Source of the DNA: Candidatus Mediterraneibacter gallistercoris
GTDB taxonomy: Bacteria > Bacillota_A > Clostridia > Lachnospirales > Lachnospiraceae
Direction: 5' to 3'
DNA length: 8,215 nt
Assembly (NCBI GenBank): GCA_019119745.1
Contig: DWWI01000045.1
Coordinates: forward strand, 1 to 8,215
The notes under the pieces were generated by a model. It ran no database searches and was not told the origin of the DNA. It saw nothing but the letters and a program-made list of their open reading frames with translations. Made by a program: the position numbers and the translations under genes. This document shows positions 1 to 6,093 of this stretch, piece by piece; position 1 is the first letter of the stretch; each line of letters begins with the position of its first letter.

Positions 1-2
1 TC

Positions 3-1685
3 TTTACGGACGGGATCCTTCTGGCAGCGTCAGCCGGAGTGATCGTAAGAACAGTAAGGATGTCCTGTGTGGAAAGTACCGGATACACAGGAACGCAGGG
101 CAAAAAACGATCTCACAAGGAAAGAAAGCCGGTTTTCACGAAAAGAAAACGGACCTCTGCCGGGGAAATGTGTTATCTGGCGTGGAGAAATATTTCCGGT
201 CACAGGAAACGGTTCCTTCTGACTGTGTTTTCCCTCTTCCTTGGTCTGGAAGCTTTTCTTGGAGCTGTTGTGATTACAGCTGGAAGCGACTATGTACATG
301 TCATTGAACAGCGTCCGGATTTCCTGATCGCGGGCCAGTTCAGCACTTACGGACGTGAGCAGGGATATGGAGAGGAATATCAGACGCGGGATGCAGGGCA
401 GGATCCCATGTTGACAGAAGGAGACTGTTTTGACCTGTTGTATGATAATGATTATGACGAATTCTCGCCCATATCTCCGGAGGTCAGAAAAGAACTGCTG
501 GAGATAGATGGAGTTGATTCGGACAAGTCTTATATCATGGAAGGGGCTTATCTTTACACTGTGATCTCTAAAAAGGGAATCCGTCCGCTGGAGCAGGTGT
601 TTCTCTCAGAGGATGCAGAAGATGATGAAATGATCGAAGGATGGGATCAGGATGTGGTCCAGATCCTGAAGGAGGATGAGATTGAATCTCTGAAAAAATA
701 TGTGGAAACAAACAGCCTTCCTGTTGATATGGATTCTCTTGAAAACGGCACTGGAGTTCTGATCCTTCATGATCATGCACTGTCCGCCGCGCAGGAAAAG
801 TTAACGGAGGAAAGTGTAGGAGAACCGGTCTATTTTAAGACAATGATATCACGGGAAGACAGGATCCGGTGGAATAACATGACAGCTCAGGAACGGACAG
901 AACAGGAAGAAGCAGGGAATTTCCAAATGAAACAGTCAGAGAACTTTACTTTATGCGGGTATCTTGATAACCGAAAGGAAAATTTCCCGGAGATCCGGCA
1001 GACCTGGCACGGTTCAGAAGGGGATTTGTATTTCCTGATCAGCGAAAAGGGATTCCAAAGGATCCCGACAGAAAAGAAAACACTGTATATGGAGCTGAAT
1101 GCGGATCAGACAAAAGAATCTTTTGTGAAGACCTCAGTACAGAGAATCATTTCTGAAGAAAACCAGCGCCGGAGCCGGATGACGGAAACGGCATTTGATG
1201 AAGGAACCGGAGAAGCCGGAATCTTCTGTATCAGCAAGTCTGACCTGATGACTGAGGCGGCCTCCGAGATCCAGAGAAACAGGCTGATCCTCGGCAGTAT
1301 TAGTGCTGTCCTTTTACTGGCAGGCTTTACAAACTATTTTAATGTGATGGTCACAGGCGTTCTCGCAAGGAAAAAAGAACTGAAGATTATGGAAAGCGTG
1401 GGCATGACAGTAAAGCAAAAGCGGACAATGATACAGGCAGAAGGAGGTTATTATTGTCTCTTCACTGTGGGACTTTTGATGACTGTGGGGATGGCTATTC
1501 TTCTGATGATCCGATATTATATGGAACAGAAATTGTCGTATTTTAAATTTACATGGCCCATATCCTGGATTCTCCTTTTGATTGCGGGACTTGCTGTAAT
1601 CAATGTGACAACAGCATGGATTATGTGTAAAGATGAGGGGGAAAATTCATCTGGAAAAGGAGTACGGTTTTTGATGCCTTTTTGA
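3..1685 (+). CDS. ABC transporter permease, FtsX/MacB-like, C-terminal part (5' end outside window)
   Basis: The frame is open to the left edge. The residues before the first possible start (GTG at 39) read FTDGILLAASAGV, a membrane segment, so the gene is cut by the window and does not start at 39. The visible order is: end of a transmembrane helix; a very basic cytoplasmic linker; the AWRNISGHRKR motif that opens the second half of such permeases; one transmembrane helix (about bases 216-285); a large acidic extracellular domain of about 330 residues; then three C-terminal helices (about 1272-1345, 1443-1520, 1553-1625). The segment LARKKELKIMESVGMTVKQ between them is the FtsX-family cytoplasmic loop. 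Known for the family: with an ABC ATPase it moves or senses lipids, peptides or antibiotics at the membrane, often beside a two-component system. The ATPase must lie upstream and is not seen. The substrate is unknown. The end of the gene overlaps an operator-like repeat for the next operon. Confidence 0.9.
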   Translation, partial: FTDGILLAASAGVIVRTVRMSCVESTGYTGTQGKKRSHKERKPVFTKRKRTSAGEMCYLAWRNISGHRKRFLLTVFSLFLGLEAFLGAVVITAGSDYVHVIEQRPDFLIAGQFSTYGREQGYGEEYQTRDAGQDPMLTEGDCFDLLYDNDYDEFSPISPEVRKELLEIDGVDSDKSYIMEGAYLYTVISKKGIRPLEQVFLSEDAEDDEMIEGWDQDVVQILKEDEIESLKKYVETNSLPVDMDSLENGTGVLILHDHALSAAQEKLTEESVGEPVYFKTMISREDRIRWNNMTAQERTEQEEAGNFQMKQSENFTLCGYLDNRKENFPEIRQTWHGSEGDLYFLISEKGFQRIPTEKKTLYMELNADQTKESFVKTSVQRIISEENQRRSRMTETAFDEGTGEAGIFCISKSDLMTEAASEIQRNRLILGSISAVLLLAGFTNYFNVMVTGVLARKKELKIMESVGMTVKQKRTMIQAEGGYYCLFTVGLLMTVGMAILLMIRYYMEQKLSYFKFTWPISWILLLIAGLAVINVTTAWIMCKDEGENSSGKGVRFLMPF

Positions 1686-1689
1686 TGCC
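1668..1689 (+). promoter_or_regulatory. Probable response-regulator operator: two tandem 11-bp direct repeats
   Basis: TTTTTGATGCC occurs twice in perfect tandem (1668-1678 and 1679-1689). An 11-bp step places both half-sites on the same DNA face, the known arrangement for head-to-tail dimers of OmpR/PhoB-class regulators. The array ends 9 bp before a perfect TATAAT (1699-1704), with no good -35 at normal spacing. This matches activator-dependent promoters in which the box replaces the -35. The same TGATGCC pair at the same 11-bp step recurs at 4681-4698. Binding by the adjacent regulator is inferred. The first repeat lies within the last codons of the permease gene and the second spans its stop codon. 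Confidence 0.72.
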
Positions 1690-1698
1690 GAAATGAGG

Positions 1699-1704
1699 TA
1701 TAAT
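1699..1704 (+). promoter_or_regulatory. -10 element of the response-regulator operon promoter
   Basis: A perfect TATAAT sits 9 bp after the tandem operator repeat. Positions 1676-1681, where a -35 would be expected, read GCCTTT, so the promoter probably depends on the activator. Transcription would start near 1711, leaving a leader of about 50 nt before the ATG at 1760. This separates the two-component operon from the permease gene even though they are only 74 bp apart. Confidence 0.6.
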
Positions 1705-1708
1705 ATCA

Positions 1709-1731
1709 CTGCTTTTGTTTTGAGAAAGCAG
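1709..1731 (+). terminator. Possible weak terminator or leader hairpin
   Basis: CTGCTTT (1709-1715) pairs with AAAGCAG (1725-1731) around a 9-nt loop, followed by AGATTATTTT. It could end the permease transcript weakly. If transcription starts near 1711, the hairpin would instead sit at the extreme 5' end of the regulator mRNA. The stem is only 7 bp and the T-tract is interrupted. Confidence 0.3.
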
Positions 1732-1759
1732 AGATTATTTTATGCGAGAGGGAAAAGGC

Positions 1760-2419
1760 ATGATAAAAATATTGATCGTTGAAGACGAGATTTCTATATC
1801 GAAAATGATAGAGATAAGTCTGAAAAGATCGGGGTATCAATGCGACTGTGCATATGACGGCGCAGAAGCTGTGGAGAAAATCGGCAGAAATATATATGAT
1901 CTGATCCTGCTTGATGTGATGCTTCCGAAAATAGACGGATTCGAATTAATGGAGTATATCCGGCCGATGGAGATACCGGTGATTTTTATTACGGCAAAGG
2001 ATTCTGTAAATGACCGGGTAAAAGGGTTGCGTATGGGAGCTGAGGATTACATCATAAAGCCCTTTGAGATCATAGAACTTCTGGCACGGGTGGATGTGGT
2101 GCTGCGGCGTTTCAGGCTTACGGATGAGGTGATGGATATATGCGGACTCCACATTGACTTGAAATCCATGCAGGTGACGAGAAACGGGAGAGATATACCT
2201 CTGACGAAAAAAGAATATGACCTTCTTCTTTTGTTTGCGAGAAATCCCAATACTGCTCTTTACAGAGAAACTATATATGAAAGAGTGTGGGGCGGAGAAT
2301 TTGAGTATGGAAGCAAAGCGGTGGATCTGCTGGTCCAGCGGTTGCGGAAGAAGGTGGAATGGAGCAGAGAACTGAAAGCGGTGAATAAGGTCGGATACAG
2401 GCTGGAGGTGGACAGATGA
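1760..2419 (+). CDS. OmpR-family response regulator
   Basis: A 219-residue two-domain regulator. The receiver domain (1 to about 118) has the acidic pocket E8/D9, phospho-acceptor D52 in LILLDVMLP, T78 and K100 in IIKPFE. The winged-helix DNA-binding domain (about 127-219) has LTKKEYDLLLLFARNPN, the recognition-helix region KAVDLLVQRLRKKVE and the wing VNKVGYRLE. Length and all catalytic residues are normal. I chose the ATG at 1760 over the in-frame ATG at 1742 because it starts exactly at the family's usual MIKILIVEDE and has an AGAGGG site about 8 nt ahead. The stop overlaps the kinase start by 4 bases (ATGA), so the two are translationally coupled partners. Inferred targets are the TGATGCC direct repeats before its own gene and before the carboxypeptidase gene. 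Confidence 0.95.
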   Translation: MIKILIVEDEISISKMIEISLKRSGYQCDCAYDGAEAVEKIGRNIYDLILLDVMLPKIDGFELMEYIRPMEIPVIFITAKDSVNDRVKGLRMGAEDYIIKPFEIIELLARVDVVLRRFRLTDEVMDICGLHIDLKSMQVTRNGRDIPLTKKEYDLLLLFARNPNTALYRETIYERVWGGEFEYGSKAVDLLVQRLRKKVEWSRELKAVNKVGYRLEVDR

Positions 2420-3822
2420 AGTTCAGGATCAAGATTATGGTCTGTATGCTGTGCCTTGTAAGTGTTTTGTTTGGAGTGGGGAGCAGTGCCCTGATTCTTA
2501 TTTCATTTCAAAATGGTCTGGAACAGGAAAGGGATACTGCGGAGAATTCATACAGGCTGCTGATATACACTCTGCAGATGTCAGGAGAAACAGAGACATA
2601 TTCTGAGGAGGACATGCAGGATACGCTCCGGCAGATAGCCGGACAGAGAGGAAGTTACTGGGATTTGATTGCCCTTTCCGGAGATGACGGAGTGCTGTAC
2701 AGTCAGGGGAAAGCGGCGGAATATCTGACCCGGACAGAAGAAAGAGGCGATGAAGATGTGTGTGTGGTCACTTCTTTCCGGACAGATGACGGGGATACAT
2801 ACATCAGGGTTTCAGGCGGATTTTTATCCGGAGATCAGACGATGTACCTGGAGGCCGGGCACGATATTTCATCTCTATATGAAAAGAGAGAATACCAGCA
2901 GAAAATGTACAGGATTATTTTTGTGGCAGCCATGATTATATGCGCGCTGTTTTCATATGGAACAGCATATTTACTGACCCGTCCGCTCTCTGTGCTGGCA
3001 ACGGGAGCCAGAGAAATCTCGGGAGGCAATCTTTCATTCCGGACAAATATCCGTTACGGTGATGAAATCGGGAGTCTGTCAGAGGATTTTGACCGGATGG
3101 CGGAGCAGATAGAGACCAATGTCCGCAAACTTGAACAGGCTGTAGAACGGCAGGAGAGATTTGTGGGGAGTTTTACCCATGAGATGAAAACACCTATGAC
3201 AGCAGTAATCGGATATGCGGATCTTCTCCGCAGCCAGGAACTTACAGAAGAGGAGAGGAGAGATGCGGCTGATTACATTTTCTCTGAAGGCAGACGGCTG
3301 GAACGCCTGTCTATGAAACTTCTGGATATCTATGTGGCAGAGAAAACAGACGTCCGGCTGTCCATCCACAGCCCGGGCCGTATCGCAGAAAACATGGCAG
3401 ATCATTTAAGGCCGGTCTTTGAAAAGAAAAAGATCACTCTGAAAGGAAACTATGAAAAAGGAAAATGCCTGCTTGAGCCGGATCTGTTCCGCTCTCTGAC
3501 TGTCAATCTGATAGACAACGCGTCCAAGGCCGCCGGGGAGGGCGGGCATATATGGGTGTCAGTCAGAATGACCGATGAGGGCTGCGTACTCTGTGTAGAC
3601 GATGACGGACCGGGAATCCCGGAAGATGCAAGAGAACATCTGACCGAAGCATTTTACCGGGTTGATAAATCGAGATCGAGAAAGCAGGGGGGAGCCGGAC
3701 TGGGGCTGACTCTGTGCGCAGAGATCGTAAAACTGCATGGCGGGACTCTTGTTTTTAAAAAGCGCAGAGGCGGAGGAACAAGGGTGATTGCCGAACTGAG
3801 AGGAGAACTTTATGAAAAATAG
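2416..3822 (+). CDS. Sensor histidine kinase with HAMP domain
   Basis: A 468-residue membrane kinase, the partner of the regulator it overlaps. Order: transmembrane helix at about 8-31; extracellular sensor region of about 130 residues (32-163) with no recognised domain; second helix at about 165-187; HAMP (about 188-240, with P190 and DEIG 216-219); dimerisation domain with phospho-acceptor H255 in SFTHEMKTP; ATPase domain with N box N364/N368 (LTVNLIDNAS), G1 DDDGPGIP (395-402), F box EAFYRVDKS and G2 GGAGLGL (425-431). All kinase motifs are intact. A GGAGGTG site at 2404-2410 lies inside the regulator gene, 5 nt before the ATG. The sizeable extracellular region suggests an envelope or extracellular cue rather than sensing only within the membrane. 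The ligand is unknown. Confidence 0.95.
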   Translation: MKFRIKIMVCMLCLVSVLFGVGSSALILISFQNGLEQERDTAENSYRLLIYTLQMSGETETYSEEDMQDTLRQIAGQRGSYWDLIALSGDDGVLYSQGKAAEYLTRTEERGDEDVCVVTSFRTDDGDTYIRVSGGFLSGDQTMYLEAGHDISSLYEKREYQQKMYRIIFVAAMIICALFSYGTAYLLTRPLSVLATGAREISGGNLSFRTNIRYGDEIGSLSEDFDRMAEQIETNVRKLEQAVERQERFVGSFTHEMKTPMTAVIGYADLLRSQELTEEERRDAADYIFSEGRRLERLSMKLLDIYVAEKTDVRLSIHSPGRIAENMADHLRPVFEKKKITLKGNYEKGKCLLEPDLFRSLTVNLIDNASKAAGEGGHIWVSVRMTDEGCVLCVDDDGPGIPEDAREHLTEAFYRVDKSRSRKQGGAGLGLTLCAEIVKLHGGTLVFKKRRGGGTRVIAELRGELYEK

Positions 3823-4666
3823 AAGGGGAATGGCTGCCGCAGTGCTGTTTTTGGCTTCGGCTGCACTGGGGGTTGGGTTCTTCCTGCCGGATCTCGTTGG
3901 CAGAGCTGCAGATCGGAAGATGGGAAGTGAGGCAGAGACATTTGCCATAGACAAAGTACCGTCTGCAGCAGACGCGAGACTGCTGGATATGCTGAGACTG
4001 GCAGATACCTATGAGAATGAAGTGTATCTGGACAGTGGTGCCGTGAGAGATGAGAGCGATATGAGAATAATCGCCGCGGATTTAATAAACCGCTTGTCAG
4101 GATGCGGCGTGCTGGACAAAGCCGAATACGAAGTCCCTTCGCTGTCCCCGTTTATAGCTGTCAGAGGAAAAATGCTTTCGGGTGACTCTTACGGATACGA
4201 TGATACAGACAATACAGCATCGACAGGTGATGTGTCAGAATATGCGGCAGAATCATCAGATCAAACTGCTGCTGACAATGGCGTGCAGATGGGGATTATG
4301 TGGAAATGTTATGTATCCGGTCAGCAGCCCGGCATTGATCTTGAAATTCTGATTGACGACCGGAGTGGGAAAATGCTTTCTTTCAGCCTTACCCGGTATG
4401 GGGCAGATACGGATACAGAAGAGGAATATCGGAATGAAGAAAAAATAAACAAAGAGATACAGGAAGATCTTCGGGAAAAAAGCGACGGGATGCAGACTTT
4501 CTGTGAAGAATATTACGGATTCCGGTATACAGATAGAGAGTACCACGTAAAGGATGAGTCCTGTTTTGCCCGGCTCTCTTTTGAGGATGAGAACGGGGAA
4601 AATATCATGCTCGATCTGGAACGGGATCGGTACGGAACCGTGTATACATGGAACCGGACTTTCTAG
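3812..4666 (+). CDS. Unrecognised membrane-anchored extracellular protein, third gene of the two-component operon
   Basis: A 284-residue protein I cannot assign to a named family. It has a short basic start (MKNRRG), one hydrophobic helix (about 7-28) that is an uncleaved anchor or signal peptide, then an acidic outside region. Residues 124-158 are low in complexity and rich in D, S, T and A, probably a flexible linker between two folded parts. The segment around 160-193 (WKCYVSG..., IDDRSGKMLSFSLT) has the strand plus D-x-(S/T)-G-K turn seen in PepSY-like domains, a weak resemblance only. Four cysteines (98, 166, 231, 251) lie in the outside part. The start overlaps the kinase end by 11 nt and has an AGAGGAGAA site (3799-3807), so it is made with the kinase. 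A role as a signal-modulating partner of the kinase is inference. Confidence 0.8.
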   Translation: MKNRRGMAAAVLFLASAALGVGFFLPDLVGRAADRKMGSEAETFAIDKVPSAADARLLDMLRLADTYENEVYLDSGAVRDESDMRIIAADLINRLSGCGVLDKAEYEVPSLSPFIAVRGKMLSGDSYGYDDTDNTASTGDVSEYAAESSDQTAADNGVQMGIMWKCYVSGQQPGIDLEILIDDRSGKMLSFSLTRYGADTDTEEEYRNEEKINKEIQEDLREKSDGMQTFCEEYYGFRYTDREYHVKDESCFARLSFEDENGENIMLDLERDRYGTVYTWNRTF

Positions 4667-4679
4667 AAAGATGAGATAA

Positions 4680-4706
4680 ATGATGCCATTTTGATGCCGG
4701 CATCAT
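4680..4706 (+). terminator. Hairpin at end of the two-component operon, possible weak terminator
   Basis: ATGATGCC (4680-4687) pairs perfectly with GGCATCAT (4699-4706) around an 11-nt loop. The second TGATGCC also forms a 14-bp palindrome with 4699-4705, giving two alternative stems. Only GCTTTCC follows, a poor T-tract, so intrinsic termination would be weak. The inverted third half-site may instead belong to the operator. Confidence 0.35.
4681..4698 (+). promoter_or_regulatory. Probable second response-regulator operator before the carboxypeptidase gene
   Basis: TGATGCC at 4681-4687 and again at 4692-4698 repeats the 11-bp step of the 1668-1689 site, and the second copy extends to ATTTTGATGCC. 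It lies in the 103-bp gap before the vanY-like gene. No strong -35/-10 pair is visible. CATAAT at 4741-4746 and TAAGAT at 4730-4735 are candidate -10s, at 42 and 31 bp from the box, against 9 bp at the first site. The role in transcription is therefore less clear. Part of the repeat also forms a hairpin (see 4680-4706). Confidence 0.6.
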
Positions 4707-4769
4707 GCTTTCCTGAAGGAATGGTACTTTAAGATTATGACATAATAAAAACCAATGAGGTGAGTATTT

Positions 4770-5612
4770 ATGTCATACAGAAAACAGCAGAGATACAGAA
4801 CATGCAGGGGAAGGTGCGGTCAGAGAAGGAGAAGATTCCGAAAGACCGGCGTCAGACTGCCGGCAGTTATCATTGGGACCGTACTGATCCTGATTTTGTG
4901 CGGACGGGTGATCCTCACCGGCGGAATCGGAGGGATAACAGGACAGGCGGCTGAAAGTCAGGCGGTTGAAACTGTAGCTTCGCCGGATACGTCATCGGGG
5001 CAGCAGGACAGCCGGGCGGCCCGGTCACATCAGCTGAAAAATGCACAGGAACAGGAGTGGAATCTGCTTCTTGTTAATCCGTGGAATCCGATGCCGGAGA
5101 ATTACGAACCGGAACTGACTTATTTGAGAAACGGACAGGCAGTAGACTCCAGATGTTATCCGGAGCTCCAGCAGATGATGGACGACTGCCGGGCAGCAGG
5201 ATTTGATCCCCTGATCTGTGCGTCCTATCGGACAATGGAGAAGCAGGAAGCTCTGTTTGAAGATAAAGAAGCACGTCTGATTCGCGAAGGATGCCCGGAA
5301 AATGAGGTTGAGGCTGAAGCCGCAAAGGTGGTTGCATATCCGGGGACAAGCGAACATCAGCTGGGACTGGCTCTGGACATTGTAGATGTCAGCTATCAGC
5401 AGCTGGACACAGAGCAGGAAAATACACCGGTCCAGCAATGGCTGATGAAGAACAGTTGGAAGTACGGATTTGTTCTCCGCTATCCTACTGATAAAAGCGA
5501 TATCACCGGTATTATCTATGAACCGTGGCACTATCGTTATGTAGGAAAAGAAGCGGCGGCAGAGATGTATGAGAATAAACTCTGTCTGGAGGAGTATCTC
5601 GGGATAAATTAA
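4770..5612 (+). CDS. VanY-type D-alanyl-D-alanine carboxypeptidase (peptidase M15B), membrane-anchored
   Basis: A 280-residue zinc enzyme, expected to remove the terminal D-alanine from peptidoglycan stem pentapeptides outside the cell. The N-terminal 29 residues are cytoplasmic and strongly basic (11 Arg, 2 Lys). A single transmembrane helix spans about 30-49, a linker rich in Q, S and A runs to about 90, and the M15B catalytic domain fills about 95-280. Visible motifs are SYRT (152-155), SEHQLGLALD with zinc ligands H196 and D203, and EPWHYRYVG with catalytic E251 and zinc ligand H254. All key residues are present and length is usual for the family. The ATG at 4770 has a GAGGTGA site (4757-4763) at 6-nt spacing. 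No vanH, ligase or vanX genes are nearby, so this is a cell-wall enzyme rather than evidence of a glycopeptide-resistance cluster. Control by the upstream regulator is inferred from the shared repeat. Confidence 0.92.
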   Translation: MSYRKQQRYRTCRGRCGQRRRRFRKTGVRLPAVIIGTVLILILCGRVILTGGIGGITGQAAESQAVETVASPDTSSGQQDSRAARSHQLKNAQEQEWNLLLVNPWNPMPENYEPELTYLRNGQAVDSRCYPELQQMMDDCRAAGFDPLICASYRTMEKQEALFEDKEARLIREGCPENEVEAEAAKVVAYPGTSEHQLGLALDIVDVSYQQLDTEQENTPVQQWLMKNSWKYGFVLRYPTDKSDITGIIYEPWHYRYVGKEAAAEMYENKLCLEEYLGIN

Positions 5613-5836
5613 TCTCTGTGATGCTCTGGAATACAGTGAGCGCATCCGTTCCTCGTGATTCCCAGTACAGATGCGAACAGCACGGCTTCTGCATAGGTGT
5701 CACAGGCAAAGATATTATCGGCCTCTATTTTGTCAATACAGCACAGAGGAGATTCGCAGTCCAGATCGTGGATTTCCCCTGTGTTTTTGTTTAATATGAA
5801 CTGTTTCCCGTTAAACGGCGCATCATTGCGGCGCAT
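5609..5836 (-). CDS. Small Ada-like metal-binding protein
   Basis: A 75-residue protein with the pattern NKNTGEIHDLDC near the start and CAHC at the end. The spacing H23-x3-C27 ... C65-x2-C68 copies the four-ligand site of the Ada methyl-phosphotriester domain (C-x3-C ... C-x2-C), with His in place of the first Cys. Known small Ada-like proteins share the N-x-N-(S/T)-x3-H-x3-C start. Extra cysteines are C32, C33 and C45. No methyltransferase domain is attached, so DNA repair should not be assumed. Metal binding is inferred and the role is unknown. The ATG at 5836 is preferred because an AAAAGGAG site lies 9 nt upstream; the in-frame TTG at 5845 directly abuts that site and would have no spacing. 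The gene has its own strong promoter, and its stop shares TTAA with the convergent carboxypeptidase gene. Confidence 0.8.
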   Translation of the reverse strand: MRRNDAPFNGKQFILNKNTGEIHDLDCESPLCCIDKIEADNIFACDTYAEAVLFASVLGITRNGCAHCIPEHHRD

Positions 5837-5870
5837 TAAGATCAACTCCTTTTCAATTGTTTTAAAGGGG

Positions 5871-5894
5871 CGGCAGCGGGATGATCCACTGCCG
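5871..5894 (-). other. Leader hairpin upstream of the Ada-like gene
   Basis: CGGCAG and CTGCCG form a 6-bp perfect stem. After one mismatch it continues with two G-C pairs towards the loop. It lies within the predicted 5' untranslated region of the minus-strand gene. No T-tract follows on either strand, so it is not a standard terminator. It may be an mRNA structure or an operator. Confidence 0.35.
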
Positions 5895-5910
5895 TATCCT
5901 GGTATTCTTC

Positions 5911-5939
5911 ATTATACAGTGGCGCTGGTGCGCGGTCAA
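5911..5939 (-). promoter_or_regulatory. Vegetative promoter of the Ada-like gene
   Basis: On the minus strand TTGACC (5939-5934) and a perfect TATAAT (5916-5911) are separated by exactly 17 bp, a near-consensus housekeeping-sigma promoter. The start would be near 5904, giving a leader of about 68 nt before the ATG at 5836. It is the best-matching promoter in the window and supports the small gene being real. Confidence 0.82.
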
Positions 5940-5983
5940 TCTTTCAATCAGACCATTCCCTGTAAAATGATAAGCCGGCCTGC

Positions 5984-6012
5984 TTTAAAAATTGTGAAAA
6001 TAGTGTTAAAAT
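5984..6012 (+). promoter_or_regulatory. Probable degV promoter, extended -10
   Basis: TAAAAT at 6007-6012 is preceded by TG one base upstream (6004-6005), an extended -10. TTTAAA at 5984-5989 is a weak -35 at 17-bp spacing. Transcription would start near 6019, about 75 nt before the degV ATG. It faces away from the Ada-like promoter. I see no other clear element in the 5940-6093 stretch. Confidence 0.5.
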
Positions 6013-6093
6013 GGCTACATTCGGGGATTGTGCTCCTCTGAATCTGAAAAAGATTACGATAGGAAAACAAGGACGAGGTTAAGGAGGATAAGT

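Noticed and set aside
1742..1759. Upstream ATG start for the response regulator
   Set aside because: It adds six residues before the standard MIKILIVEDE start and lacks a ribosome site, while the ATG at 1760 has one.
3559..3954. Minus-strand open frame opposite the kinase end
   Set aside because: It covers the kinase ATPase motifs and the start of the next gene; it looks like a by-product of their codon use.
1742..5612. A vancomycin-resistance (van) operon
   Set aside because: A regulator, kinase and VanY-like enzyme are present, but the D-Ala-D-lactate/serine ligase, VanH/VanT and VanX genes are not. The shared genes alone do not make a van cluster.
5025..5645. Minus-strand open frame of about 206 codons opposite the carboxypeptidase gene
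   Set aside because: It lies antisense to a gene with intact M15B catalytic motifs, overlaps the real Ada-like gene, lacks a convincing ribosome site and encodes no recognisable domain.
5697..6041. Plus-strand open frame across the Ada-like gene and the intergenic region
   Set aside because: It runs opposite a supported gene and its promoter, has no ribosome site and shows no recognisable protein features.
6028..6093. Upstream GTG start for DegV
   Set aside because: It would add a 22-residue tail atypical of the family, and the strong AAGGAGG site is placed for the ATG at 6094.
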